Assembly (NCBI RefSeq): GCF_023701945.1
Contig: NZ_JABAEF010000006.1
Location: forward strand, 62,001-126,000
Direction: 5' to 3'
Source: Rhizobium sp. CG5
GTDB taxonomy: Bacteria; Pseudomonadota; Alphaproteobacteria; Rhizobiales; Rhizobiaceae
Length of the DNA stretch: 64,000 nucleotides
Under the pieces are notes generated by a model. The model was not told the DNA's origin. It ran no database searches and worked only from the letters and a program-made list of their open reading frames with translations. A program made the translations under genes and the position numbers. The stretch's first letter is position 1; every line of letters starts with the position of its first letter. Positions 16,574 to 25,713 of the stretch are shown here, in pieces.

Positions 16574-17647
16574 TCAAGGCGTGATCGCCACCTTCAGCAC
16601 GCCGTCGCGCTGATGGGAGAACAGGTCATAGGCCTCCTCGATCTGGTCGAGCTTGAAGCGATGGGTGACCAGCGGCCCCAGATCGGCGCGGCCGGAACTG
16701 ACCACATCCATCAGCCGGCGCATGCGCTCCTTGCCGCCTGGGCAAAGCGTGGTGACGATCTTCAGATCTCCGAGGCCCGCCGCAAAGGCGCCGAGCGGAA
16801 TTCTGAGATCGCTGGAATAGACGCCGAGGCTCGACAGGGTGCCGCCGGGCCGCAGGACCTTGAGGGCGGATTCGAACGTGCCTTGCGTTCCCAGCGCCTC
16901 GATCGCCACATCGACACCGCGTCCGTCGGTCAGCGCCATGATCTGCTCGACCGGATCGCCGGCCTTGAAGTCGATCACATGATCGGCACCCAATTGCCGC
17001 GCCACGGCCAGACGGGCCGGCACCGTGTCGACGCCGATGATCGTGGTGGCGCCCATCAGCTTGGCACCGGCCACTGCGCAGAGGCCGATCGGCCCGAGCG
17101 CAAAGACCACGACCGTATCGCCGATCTTTACGCCGCCGCTCTCGGCGCCGGAAAAGCCGGTCGACATGATATCGGGGCACATCAGCACCTGCTCGTCGCT
17201 GAGCCCTTCCGGAATGGGGCTGAGATTGGCCATGGCATCCTTGACCAGCACGTAATCGGCCTGGCATCCATCGATCGTGTTGCCGAACTTCCAGCCGCCC
17301 ATCGCCTTGAAACCGTGCTTGGTACCGACGCCATCCTGCGAGCCGCAGCCGCACAGGCAGGCATAGCTATGCCCGCTCGGCGTGATCGCGCCGGCGATGA
17401 CCCGCTGGCCTTCGCGATAGCCCGAAACCGAAGACCCTAGCTTTTCGATGACGCCGACCGGCTCATGGCCGATCGTCAAACCCTTGGCGACCGGATATTC
17501 GCCTTTCAGGATATGAACATCGGTTCCACAGATCGTCGTGGTCGTCACCCGCATCAAAGCGTCGAGTGGACCGACATCCGGGATTGGCTTGTCATCGAGC
17601 ACGATACGCCCGTTTTCAACAAAGATCGCGGCTCTCATTTTCGGCAT
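16574..17647 (-). CDS. Zinc-dependent alcohol dehydrogenase (MDR superfamily, threonine/isopropanol-DH-like)
   Basis: 357 residues. The catalytic zinc site is visible as CGTDVHI (Cys) and GHEPVGVIE (His, Glu). The NAD(P) Rossmann motif is VFALGPIGLCAVAGAK with the acidic/nucleotide-selecting VDTVPARL region after it. The usual four-cysteine structural-zinc lobe is replaced by a CLCGCGSQDG segment, as in class III tetrameric dehydrogenases without a classical structural zinc. The ATG at 17647 is chosen because AGGAGGAG lies eight bases upstream; a GTG two codons earlier is possible. Likely substrates are secondary or short-chain alcohols. It is transcribed alone, away from the chemoreceptor. 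Confidence 0.9.
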   Translation of the reverse strand: MPKMRAAIFVENGRIVLDDKPIPDVGPLDALMRVTTTTICGTDVHILKGEYPVAKGLTIGHEPVGVIEKLGSSVSGYREGQRVIAGAITPSGHSYACLCGCGSQDGVGTKHGFKAMGGWKFGNTIDGCQADYVLVKDAMANLSPIPEGLSDEQVLMCPDIMSTGFSGAESGGVKIGDTVVVFALGPIGLCAVAGAKLMGATTIIGVDTVPARLAVARQLGADHVIDFKAGDPVEQIMALTDGRGVDVAIEALGTQGTFESALKVLRPGGTLSSLGVYSSDLRIPLGAFAAGLGDLKIVTTLCPGGKERMRRLMDVVSSGRADLGPLVTHRFKLDQIEEAYDLFSHQRDGVLKVAITP

Positions 17648-18010
17648 GATCACATCTCCTCCTGACCGGGAACCCTCACGGAACCCTCTTTCGCCGCGTG
17701 GACGCTAGCGCATCTCTGCGACATCTGCGTTGACGGAGGTCAAAGCGTTAAGCGGGAGGCGGCGTCGTGATCGCGCCCAGCTTGGCAATCATCAAGAAAA
17801 GAAACAGAACTACTATTTAGTTATAGCTTATTTAGATATACTTTACTTGCAGAACAAGGTTGCGACCGACGCACACAAACAGCCACGCGATTCAACCTTC
17901 TCGCGCAAAAACCAGTGCTCCTGGCCGCCAATTAGATCTCTCTTTATTTGAATTTAACACATTACAGCCAGCTTTATTGGCAATTCACCTATCGTTGCTG
18001 GAGCAGACAG
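17648..18010. other. 363-bp divergent intergenic region with an AT-rich core
   Basis: It separates the zinc dehydrogenase (leftward) and the chemoreceptor (rightward). From about 17790 to 17990 the sequence is conspicuously AT-rich against a GC-rich background, with TATACT at 17837-17842 as a possible -10 box but no convincing -35. I found no gene or RNA in it; it most likely holds both promoters. Confidence 0.5.
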
Positions 18011-19831
18011 ATGAAAACACTCAAGATATCCCTCAGACTTTACATGCTGGTCGGATTGGCATTGGTGATTTTTTCCGCGACACTTGTCTATACGCTCAAT
18101 CATTTTCAGGGCGCCATGGTCGCCGAGCGCAAGGCGAAATTGAGCGCCATGGACCAGAGCATGATCACTCTGTTCAAATTCTATTATGGGCTGGAAACTT
18201 CCGGCGCGCTGACCCGCGACGAGGCCCAGACCCGCGCCAAGGATGCGGTGCGGGCGCTGCGTTATGAGGACAGCGGCTATTTCTGGATCAACGACATGAA
18301 GAGCGGCATCATCATGCATCCGATCAAGCCGGCACTTGATGGCACGGACCAGTCCGGCATGAAGGACCCGACCGGCAAGTTCATCTTCCAGGAATTTGTG
18401 AAGGCCGTTCAGGCCAGCCCGACCCGGGAAGGTTTCGTCGATTATCTCTGGCCGAAGCCGGGCTTTGAAGAGCCGGTTCTCAAATATTCCCATGTCGCCG
18501 GCTTCGAACCCTGGGGCTGGGTGGTCGGGACCGGCGTCTACGCCGACGACCTGGCCGCCCTGTTCCGCCGCAATGCCATGGAAACCGCCGCCATCGTGCT
18601 GGTCGGCACATTGCTGATCGTCGCTGCCGCCTTTGCCATCGTGCGCAGCGTCGTCGGGCCAATCCATCGCCTCAAGGCCGTCATGCGGGCCATTTCGCAA
18701 GAGAATGTCACTGACGAGGTCCCTGAGACGGACCGCAAGGACGAGATCGGCGAGATGGCCGGCGTCGTCTCGATCCTGCGCGATTCCGTGCGCGAGCGCA
18801 TCGACTTGCGCAAACGCGAGAGCGACCAGCAGCAGCGGCTCGAAGAGGAACGCCGCAGCACCGAGCATCGCCAGCGCACCATCAGCCAGACCCAGGCCGA
18901 TGCGATGCAGACGGTCGGCATGGCCCTGGAGCGTCTTGCCAATGGCGATCTGACAGCCTCGATCGGCGAGATTTCGCCGGAATACGGCAAGCTGCGCGAT
19001 GACTTCAACCGCGCCGTCGAAGCCCTCAACGATGTCATCAATGCCATCAGCCATTCCACCGACATCGTGCATGGCAGCGCTGGCGGGATTGCCGAGGCCG
19101 CCAACAATCTCTCCCAGCGCACCGAACAGCAGGCAGCCTCGCTCGAAGAGACCGCCGCCGCCCTTGACGAGATCACCGCAACGGTCCGCAGCGCGTCTGA
19201 ACGGGCGGCCGAAGCAAGCCGCATGGTCAGCGAAACCAAGCAGAGCGCCGGCAAGTCGGGCGCCATCGTGCGCGACGCGGTCTCGGCCATGAGCCGCATC
19301 GAGGACGCCTCCAACCGCATCGGCCAGATCATCGGCGTGATTGACGAGATTGCCTTCCAGACCAACCTGCTGGCGCTGAACGCCGGCGTCGAGGCGGCGC
19401 GGGCCGGAGAAGCCGGTCGCGGCTTTGCGGTCGTGGCGCAGGAAGTCCGAGAACTGGCCCAGCGTTCGGCCAAGGCCGCCAAAGAGATCAAGGGGCTGAT
19501 CGGCAATTCCACCGCCGAGGTCGAAACCGGCGTGTCACTGGTCCGCTCGACCGGAGAGGCCCTGACCGAGATCGAGACCCTGGTAAACCGCGTCAATGAT
19601 CAGGTGGTCTCCATCGCAACCTCCTCGAAGGAACAGGCCGTCGGCCTTGCCGAAGTCAATACGGCCGTCAACCAGATGGACCAGATGACCCAGCGGAACG
19701 CTGCCATGGTCGAGGAGACCAATGCGGCGAGCCAGACCCTGACGGAGGAAAGCAACCAGCTGAAGGCACTGCTCCAGAATTTCCGCCTGTCGCCATCGAC
19801 GCAGCGACAGATCGGACGGCGCGCCGCCTGA
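18011..19831 (+). CDS. Methyl-accepting chemotaxis protein with periplasmic single Cache domain
   Basis: 606 residues. A membrane helix at about 8-32 is followed by a ~150-residue periplasmic sensor with the sCache_2 pattern ([18 protein letters not shown] and later [21 protein letters not shown]), a second membrane helix at about 195-218 and HAMP. The MCP signalling domain follows, with its hairpin tip containing [23 protein letters not shown] (in two parts, about 445-470). The C-terminus ends GRRAA without a CheR-binding pentapeptide. The start at 18011 is chosen for the GGAG site nine bases upstream; an in-frame ATG at 17948 lies in the AT-rich leader. sCache_2 receptors often sense carboxylates; the ligand here is unknown. 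Confidence 0.92.
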   Translation: MKTLKISLRLYMLVGLALVIFSATLVYTLNHFQGAMVAERKAKLSAMDQSMITLFKFYYGLETSGALTRDEAQTRAKDAVRALRYEDSGYFWINDMKSGIIMHPIKPALDGTDQSGMKDPTGKFIFQEFVKAVQASPTREGFVDYLWPKPGFEEPVLKYSHVAGFEPWGWVVGTGVYADDLAALFRRNAMETAAIVLVGTLLIVAAAFAIVRSVVGPIHRLKAVMRAISQENVTDEVPETDRKDEIGEMAGVVSILRDSVRERIDLRKRESDQQQRLEEERRSTEHRQRTISQTQADAMQTVGMALERLANGDLTASIGEISPEYGKLRDDFNRAVEALNDVINAISHSTDIVHGSAGGIAEAANNLSQRTEQQAASLEETAAALDEITATVRSASERAAEASRMVSETKQSAGKSGAIVRDAVSAMSRIEDASNRIGQIIGVIDEIAFQTNLLALNAGVEAARAGEAGRGFAVVAQEVRELAQRSAKAAKEIKGLIGNSTAEVETGVSLVRSTGEALTEIETLVNRVNDQVVSIATSSKEQAVGLAEVNTAVNQMDQMTQRNAAMVEETNAASQTLTEESNQLKALLQNFRLSPSTQRQIGRRAA

Positions 19832-19851
19832 GACGCGACCGCCATCCTCGA

Positions 19852-19888
19852 CAAGGCGACCGCGCGGGCCTCCCCGCCGGCCGCCTTG
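19852..19888 (+). terminator. Candidate terminator hairpin after the chemoreceptor gene
   Basis: CAAGGCG (19852-19858) and CGCCTTG (19882-19888) form a stem enclosing a GC-rich loop that can pair further. It lies 20 bases after the stop codon. No T-tract follows. Confidence 0.45.
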
Positions 19889-20054
19889 TGCGACTTCAAG
19901 CGCCAGGTTTTCGTCGTCCCTATTGTCATTTGCCAATTCTGGCCAAGGGGCCGCATCGACGCGGCGCGCCGCTCGCTGTATGCAATGCCCGTAGACGTAA
20001 TTTTCAAATCTGCCGGACGCGGCAGGTGATTTTTCGAACGGGAGTGATTGCGGC

Positions 20055-20975
20055 ATGAGCAGGGTGCGTATTCTGGATGGCGGCATGAGCCGGGAACTGA
20101 TCCGGCTTGGGGCAGAGTTAAGACAGCCGGAATGGTCGGCTCTGGCGCTGCTCGAAACGCCACAGATCGTCTACCAGGTCCATGCCGATTTCATCGAGGC
20201 CGGGGCAAACGTCATCACCACCAACAGCTATGCGCTCGTGCCCTTCCACATCGGCGAAGAGCGCTTCCAGACACAGGGCCCGGCGCTGGCCGCCTTGTCC
20301 GGCAGGCTCGCCCGCCAGGCGGCCGACGCCTATCCCGACCGCCAGGTTCTCGTGGCCGGCTCGCTGCCACCGATCTTCGGCTCCTACGAACCGCAGCGCT
20401 TCGATCCCTCCCGCGTCCAGGTCTACCTGAGCGTTCTGGTGACGGAGCTTTTACCCTATATCGATGTCTGGCTTGGCGAAACGCTCAGCCTGATTGCCGA
20501 AGGCGAGGCCGTACGCACGGCCGTCGAGCCAACTGGCAAACCGTTCTGGATCTCCTTCACCCTGGCCGATGACAATGCGGCGCTGGCCTCCGACACGCCG
20601 CGCCTGCGCTCCGGCGAGACCGTCGCCGATGCGGCCCGCTGGGCCGCGGGATCCGGCGCTGCCGCCCTTCTGTTCAACTGCAGCCGACCCGAGGTCATGG
20701 CCAACGCCGTAAAGACCGCCGCTGCGGTGCTGAGCGACCTCGGCTCATCCCTGGAGATCGGCGTCTATGCCAATGCCTTCGAGACCGACAGCGACGATGG
20801 CGGCGCCAACGAGACGCTGCACGGCACCCGCGACGACCTGACAGCCGACCGCTACTCGTCCTTCGCCTGCGACTGGGTGGAAAACGGCGCCACGCTGGTC
20901 GGCGGCTGCTGCGGCATCGGCGCCCGGCATATCCACCGGCTGGCCGAACAGCTCCGGGCATCGCCTCAGGCTTGA
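20055..20975 (+). CDS. mmuM: Homocysteine S-methyltransferase family protein
   Basis: 306 residues of the zinc-dependent Met-synthase-like TIM barrel. The N-terminal ILDGGMSREL contains the family DGG motif. The zinc ligands are the Cys in LLFNCSRPEVM (about 222) and the vicinal pair in GGCCGIG (about 285-287). It would transfer a methyl group from S-methylmethionine, S-adenosylmethionine or a betaine to homocysteine. It stands alone, with a GGGAG site upstream, and converges on the Gfo/Idh gene with 25 bases between stops. The donor cannot be decided; the gene symbol is by family, not by proof. Confidence 0.82.
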   Translation: MSRVRILDGGMSRELIRLGAELRQPEWSALALLETPQIVYQVHADFIEAGANVITTNSYALVPFHIGEERFQTQGPALAALSGRLARQAADAYPDRQVLVAGSLPPIFGSYEPQRFDPSRVQVYLSVLVTELLPYIDVWLGETLSLIAEGEAVRTAVEPTGKPFWISFTLADDNAALASDTPRLRSGETVADAARWAAGSGAAALLFNCSRPEVMANAVKTAAAVLSDLGSSLEIGVYANAFETDSDDGGANETLHGTRDDLTADRYSSFACDWVENGATLVGGCCGIGARHIHRLAEQLRASPQA

Positions 20976-21000
20976 ACTGCCGCAGCTTGGGGCCGACCGA

Positions 21001-22260
21001 TCAGGGCCGGCCGTCGAGCAGGTTCAGGCCATTGTCGTCACCCCAGACCTCGGCGATCGATACCGGCACGCCGGTTCTGCTGCTTTGCAGGGCCGCGATA
21101 CCACACAGAACCGACATGGCGCCGGCCCGCGCGCCGGCCCGCTGCCGCAGCTCGTCGTTGAGCCCCGGCTTCAGCAGCATATTGCGCAACCGGTCGTCGC
21201 CGCCGTAATGGCCTCCGGAGGAATGCGGCACCCAGATGCGCTCGACATCGCCGAAATTCTTCATCAGCACGATTTCGTCGGCCGGCGGCTCGGTCCAGGG
21301 CTGCTTTTCATATTGCCGCAATTCGATCCGCCCCTTGTGGCCGTTGAAGGCGATGTGGTGGCCTTCGATCGGCATATAGGTGTTCAGCGAATAGGACACG
21401 TCGACGCCGTTCTTGTAGTGGATCGCCGTCACCATCGTGTCGGGAATGTCGATCTCCTCGCGAAACACGCAGGCGTCGCGCACATAACCATCGACCTCCG
21501 ACGGCGCCTCATAGAGGCTTTCGAGCAGCGGCTCCTTACTGATGTCGAAGAAATAGTCGCATTGGTGCTTGTGCGGACAGGTGCGACACCGTGTGCCGCG
21601 GAACGGTCCCTTGCGGCCGTAATGCTTGAGGTCGGCAAAGGCCGAGACGGTCTGCGGATCCGAATCGAGATACCAGTTGAGCAGGTCGAAGTGATGGGTC
21701 GCCTTGTGCACGAACAGGCTGCCGGAATTTTCCGCGAAGGCGTGCCAGCGGCGGAAATAGTCGGCGCCATGGCTGGTGTTCAGATACCAGTGGAAATCGA
21801 CCGAGGTCACATCGCCGATCACGCCGGAATTGAGCAGTTCCTTGATTTTGGCGGCCGTCGGCGCGAAGCGATAGTTGAACGACACGTCGAGGCGCTTGCC
21901 GGTGCGTTTCTCGGCATCGAGGATTCGCTTGATCTTCTCTGCCGTCGTCGTCATCGGCTTTTCGCTGATGACATTGGCACCGGCCTCCATGGCCTTGACG
22001 ATCAGGTCGTCATGGGTGTTGTCGCGGGTACAGACGATGACGAGATCCGGGCGCTCGACCCGCAGCAACTCGTCGAAATCCGTATAGATCGGCACCGACA
22101 CACCCATATGGGCGCTGGAACGCTCGGCCCGCAGGGCATTCAGATCGCAGACCGCGATCAGTTCGACATGCTCACCCCAGCGCTCGACCAGATCGCGGCC
22201 CCACATCGTCGAGCCGCGATGGCCCGTGCCGACCAGCGCAAAGCGTGTTTTCGTCTTCAT
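21001..22260 (-). CDS. Gfo/Idh/MocA-family oxidoreductase with a Cys cluster (last gene of leftward sugar operon)
   Basis: 419 residues, longer than usual for the family. The Rossmann motif FALVGTGHRGS at the start and ISEKPMTTTAEKIKRIL (the EKP motif) are intact. The C-terminal domain has HFDLLNWYLDSDP and an insert with RCRTCPHKHQCDYF (C-x2-C-x5-C), which could bind a metal or make disulfides and is seen in only some family branches. The start at 22260 has GGGAGGAGG upstream. It is the fifth gene of a leftward operon beginning at 26859. It probably oxidises or reduces a sugar-derived hydroxyl or keto group. Confidence 0.88.
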   Translation of the reverse strand: MKTKTRFALVGTGHRGSTMWGRDLVERWGEHVELIAVCDLNALRAERSSAHMGVSVPIYTDFDELLRVERPDLVIVCTRDNTHDDLIVKAMEAGANVISEKPMTTTAEKIKRILDAEKRTGKRLDVSFNYRFAPTAAKIKELLNSGVIGDVTSVDFHWYLNTSHGADYFRRWHAFAENSGSLFVHKATHHFDLLNWYLDSDPQTVSAFADLKHYGRKGPFRGTRCRTCPHKHQCDYFFDISKEPLLESLYEAPSEVDGYVRDACVFREEIDIPDTMVTAIHYKNGVDVSYSLNTYMPIEGHHIAFNGHKGRIELRQYEKQPWTEPPADEIVLMKNFGDVERIWVPHSSGGHYGGDDRLRNMLLKPGLNDELRQRAGARAGAMSVLCGIAALQSSRTGVPVSIAEVWGDDNGLNLLDGRP

Positions 22261-22286
22261 CCTCGTCCTCCTCCCGATCGATCCGC

Positions 22287-23111
22287 TCAACACACCGTTG
22301 CGAAGCGCTCGATCACCGTATCCAGAACCACCGAGCCCGGCTTCTTCCACCAGTTCTCGGCCGAAAAGATTTCCACTTCCTGCGGCCCATGAAAGCCGGC
22401 CGCCTCGATCATGCGGCGGAAGGCCGGCAGGTCGATGATGCCATCCCCCATCATGCCGCGATCAAGCAGCAGGTCGCGCGTCGGCACCAGCCAGTCGCAG
22501 ATATGATGGGCAAAGATCCGGTTGTCGCGGCCGGCACGGGCGATCTGCTCGGCGAGATCGGGATCCCACCAGACATGATAGGCGTCGATCGCCACTCCGA
22601 CCTCAGGCCCCAGCACGTCCGCCAGATCCAGCGCCTGCTTCAGCGTGTTCACGCAGGAGCGGTCGGCGGCATACATCGGATGCAGCGGCTCGATGGCAAG
22701 TGGCACTTTGGAGGAGCGCGCATAGGGCAGGATCGCCTCGAAACCGTCCCGCACCATCTGCCTTGCGCCGTCAATGTCGCGCGAGCCCTGCGGCAGACCG
22801 CCGACCACGAAGACCAGGCAATCGGCGCCAAGCGCTGCCGCCTCGTCGATGGCGCGGCGGTTGTCGTCGATGGCGGCCTTTCGACCTTCCGCTGTCTCGG
22901 CGGGAAACATGCCGCCGCGGCACAGGCCGGTGACGCGCAAGCCGTTGGAATGCACGATGCGCGCGGCTTCTTCGAGGCCGATCGCCTGCACCTGGTCGCG
23001 CCATGGCGAAATGGCGGTGATGCCGCGCTCAAGGCAGCCGTCGACCGCTTCGGCAAAGCCCCAGCTGCCGCGTGTCGTGGCTAGATTGATCGAGAGATTT
23101 TCGAGTGCCAT
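22287..23111 (-). CDS. Sugar phosphate isomerase/epimerase family protein (xylose isomerase-like TIM barrel)
   Basis: 274 residues of the AP-endonuclease-2 superfamily. Metal-site residues are recognisable: the Glu of LAIEPLHP, Asp-His in AIDAYHVWWDPD, the HICDW His, and the late EVEIFS Glu. Members isomerise or epimerise keto sugars, and some act as beta-eliminating lyases or hydrolases on 3-keto glycosides. The start at 23111 has GGGAGGA upstream and overlaps the preceding enolase-superfamily gene by 31 bases, which implies tight co-translation. Set among four Gfo/Idh enzymes, a 3-keto-sugar substrate is plausible but not shown. Confidence 0.87.
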   Translation of the reverse strand: MALENLSINLATTRGSWGFAEAVDGCLERGITAISPWRDQVQAIGLEEAARIVHSNGLRVTGLCRGGMFPAETAEGRKAAIDDNRRAIDEAAALGADCLVFVVGGLPQGSRDIDGARQMVRDGFEAILPYARSSKVPLAIEPLHPMYAADRSCVNTLKQALDLADVLGPEVGVAIDAYHVWWDPDLAEQIARAGRDNRIFAHHICDWLVPTRDLLLDRGMMGDGIIDLPAFRRMIEAAGFHGPQEVEIFSAENWWKKPGSVVLDTVIERFATVC

Positions 23112-24541
23112 TCTGTCCTCCCTGACGGCATGGTTTCCATCGAGTCCCAATCGGGCATAACAGACGATCCGAGCCCGACTGCGTCGATCACCGAGCCGAT
23201 GGCGATCCGTCCGTTTTCTATTCTCAGGCGGGCGCGGCCGTCGACGGATGAATAAAGATCGGCATGGGCTTGGATGAAGCCGGCCTGTTCGCCCGACGGC
23301 GCTCCCGCCATGCCGTCAACATAGTGGTGGCCGTTGCGCTCGACATGGTGCATGCCGATCAGCGCCGCGAGCGCCAGATCCTGCTGGACGCCCAGCCCGC
23401 CCTGCGTCGTCAGATCCTCGGCCGACATGAAATAGGCGCGACCGTCTTCGGCCTGCCATTTTGCCATTCGGGCGCGATTGAGCAGCGAGCGATAAAAGCC
23501 CTTGCAGGATTTCGAGGAGATACCGGTATAGCCGAGCCGACGCGCCGTGGCGAAAGCCTCGATATCGGCATCGGACTCGTCGATCTCGATCGGCTTGAAA
23601 CGGCCAAGCGAGGTCACCGGTCTGTCAAAGGCATGGGCGCGGGCAATCGGCTGCTCGATGAACAGGATGGCGCTGGCAAAGCGATTTAGATGTGGCTCTT
23701 CACTGATGCGGGCCAGCAGAGCCTCGACCGCTTCGGCGGAGGCGAATTGTTCGTTGCCGTCCAGCGTCAGGGCATAGTCGGGAACGCGGGCATCGAGCAG
23801 CGCTGCGATCCGGCACAGCCGATCGAGATCGGCATCGATATCGCCGGATACCTTGATCTTGAAATAGGTGTGGCCATAGGTGTCGATCGCCTCTTCCAGG
23901 CTTTCCGGCAGCCCGTCATTCAGCCGGTCAGCCGACGCGATCTCGCTGCCTACAATAGCGTCAACGAGCCCGACCGTGTGCCGCGCCGCAATGCTGCGCG
24001 CGGGTTTCAGCGTTTGCAGGAAGGCCGGCAGGTCGAAACCGTCGAGATCGGGCGTTGTCGACAGGTCGAGGCCGGCAAGACTGCTCTGCACGGCCTTGAT
24101 GACTGTCACGCCCTGCAGGCGGCAAAGCCCATCGAGAATGGCGCGGTCAAGCAGCGCCAGACCGAACGAGGCGATCAGGCCATTCAGGCCCTCCGCCGCA
24201 GCGCGGGCGTGGTGCTCTGCTTCGACGCTTGCGTGCAGCCGGAAGGCAGAACCGGAACCGGCCGACGTCAGCGCATCCGCCGCCAGCCTAAGCGCGCGGC
24301 GCAACTGGTCGTCATTGTCGAGGTTGGACAGATCAGGCGACTTGTCGAACCATTTCGGCACCATCAACTCGGCCGCCATGCCGATCGCCGAGCGGCCGCT
24401 GGCGTCTTCGATGCGCACCCGCACGAAGGCCTGTCTGGCCTCGCGCAGGGTCGCCGCGCCGAAGCGGAACGGCAGGCGAAGGCGGACCTGCCGTTCGAAG
24501 AGATCCGTCTCGACCAGTCGGATTACCGGGGCATTGTCCAT
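23081..24541 (-). CDS. Enolase-superfamily (mandelate racemase/muconate-lactonizing type) enzyme
   Basis: 486 residues, about 100 longer than typical members. The barrel motifs are in order: KIKVSG (KxK on the second strand), LTLDGNEQF (first metal Asp), LFIEQPIA (Glu), IEIDESDAD (third acidic ligand) and SSKSCKGFY, placing a Lys on the sixth strand. The KxK/K pair is the pattern of the muconate-lactonizing subgroup (syn-dehydration, epimerisation, cycloisomerisation) rather than of the Lys/His-containing acid-sugar dehydratases. It starts three bases after the DUF993 gene stop. The likely reaction is proton abstraction next to a carboxylate in the sugar-acid pathway; substrate unknown. Confidence 0.87.
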   Translation of the reverse strand: MDNAPVIRLVETDLFERQVRLRLPFRFGAATLREARQAFVRVRIEDASGRSAIGMAAELMVPKWFDKSPDLSNLDNDDQLRRALRLAADALTSAGSGSAFRLHASVEAEHHARAAAEGLNGLIASFGLALLDRAILDGLCRLQGVTVIKAVQSSLAGLDLSTTPDLDGFDLPAFLQTLKPARSIAARHTVGLVDAIVGSEIASADRLNDGLPESLEEAIDTYGHTYFKIKVSGDIDADLDRLCRIAALLDARVPDYALTLDGNEQFASAEAVEALLARISEEPHLNRFASAILFIEQPIARAHAFDRPVTSLGRFKPIEIDESDADIEAFATARRLGYTGISSKSCKGFYRSLLNRARMAKWQAEDGRAYFMSAEDLTTQGGLGVQQDLALAALIGMHHVERNGHHYVDGMAGAPSGEQAGFIQAHADLYSSVDGRARLRIENGRIAIGSVIDAVGLGSSVMPDWDSMETMPSGRTEWHSKISRSI

Positions 24542-24544
24542 CGG

Positions 24545-25711
24545 TCAGGCTATCCCTTGTGCTGCCAGCAGCCGGCGCATGCGGGCGGCCGCGTCGTCGG
24601 GATCGGCCAGCACGCCGGCTCTGTCGGCAAGCCGGAACAGGTCGGCCAGATGCACCAGCGAGCGGGCGCTTTCCTGCCCGCCGATCATGCGGAAATGATC
24701 CTGCAGACCGTTGAGATAGGCCATGAAAACCACGCCGGTCTTGTAGAAGCGGGTCGGCGCCTTGAAGATATGGCGCGACAGCGGCACGGTCGGCTCCAGA
24801 AGTTTGAAGAACGTCTCGGTCTGGCCGCTACCCAACGCCGCCAGGGCCGCCGAGGCCGCCGGGGCGATCGCGTCGAAAATGCCGAGCAGCGCATCGGAAT
24901 GACCATCGGCATCGCCGGCGATCAGTTCGGCATAGTTGAAATCGTCGCCGGTATACATGCGCACGCCGTTCGGTAGCCGGGCGCGCATGGCGATCTCCTT
25001 TTCCTTCGACAGCAGCGACACCTTGATGCCGTCCACCTTATCTGGATGGGCTTCGATCGCCTTGAGGCAGGTGTCCATCGCCGCCCAATGGTCGTTTGAG
25101 CCCCAATAGCCCTCCAGCGCCGGATCGAACATTTCGCCAAGCCAGTGGATGATCACCGGCTGGCGCACCTGGCCGAGAATGCGGTCATAGACCTTGAGAT
25201 AGTCGTCCGGCCCAGCAGCACAGGCGGCAAGCGCCCGCGAGGCCATCAGGATGATGCGTCCGCCAAGCCCCTCGACAAAGCCGATTTGTTCCTCATAGGC
25301 CGCGATCACGGCATCGAGCGTCAGGCCGGGTGCCGGAGCCAGATGGTCGGTGCCGGCACCGCAGGCGATCAGCGCCTCCGGCCGGCTTTTTGCATCCGTC
25401 AGCGCCCGGCGGATCAGCTCCTGCGCCTCGGGCCAGGCAAGCCCCATGCCGCGTTGCGCGGTGTCCATGGCTTCGGCCACGCCAAGACCCAGATCCCAGA
25501 GGCGGTGGCGGAAGGCCAAGGTCCGGTCCCAGTCGATGGCCGGCGTCAGCCAGGGATCGTTGTCGGCATACGGATCGGCGACGACATGGGCGGCGGCAAA
25601 GGCGACGCGCGGAAAGTCGGCCGCCGAGCGCCGGGCCAGCGGGATCGGCGTGCCGGTCGTCTCATAGGTCTCGATGCGGCGGTCGCCGGTTGGAAGTAGC
25701 AGCTTGGCCAT
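24545..25711 (-). CDS. DUF993 / dihydrodipicolinate-synthase-like family protein
   Basis: 388 residues from ATG 25711 (two bases after the stop of the upstream Gfo/Idh gene). The N-terminal MAKLLLPTGDRRIETYETTG and the DNDPWLTPAIDWDRTLAFRHRLWDLGLG region (about residues 45-75) are characteristic of DUF993 proteins, which are distant relatives of the DHDPS/NAL aldolase barrel. A Lys in VDGIKVSLL is a candidate Schiff-base residue. The family is not biochemically defined as far as I know. In this operon it may catalyse a retro-aldol or dehydration step on a keto-sugar acid; this is inference from fold and neighbours. Confidence 0.8.
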   Translation of the reverse strand: MAKLLLPTGDRRIETYETTGTPIPLARRSAADFPRVAFAAAHVVADPYADNDPWLTPAIDWDRTLAFRHRLWDLGLGVAEAMDTAQRGMGLAWPEAQELIRRALTDAKSRPEALIACGAGTDHLAPAPGLTLDAVIAAYEEQIGFVEGLGGRIILMASRALAACAAGPDDYLKVYDRILGQVRQPVIIHWLGEMFDPALEGYWGSNDHWAAMDTCLKAIEAHPDKVDGIKVSLLSKEKEIAMRARLPNGVRMYTGDDFNYAELIAGDADGHSDALLGIFDAIAPAASAALAALGSGQTETFFKLLEPTVPLSRHIFKAPTRFYKTGVVFMAYLNGLQDHFRMIGGQESARSLVHLADLFRLADRAGVLADPDDAAARMRRLLAAQGIA

Positions 25712-25713
25712 GG

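Noticed and set aside
17960..18010. Possible sigma-54 promoter (TTGGCA ... TTGCT) before the chemoreceptor
   Set aside because: The GG and GC elements are 16 bases apart rather than the required 10.
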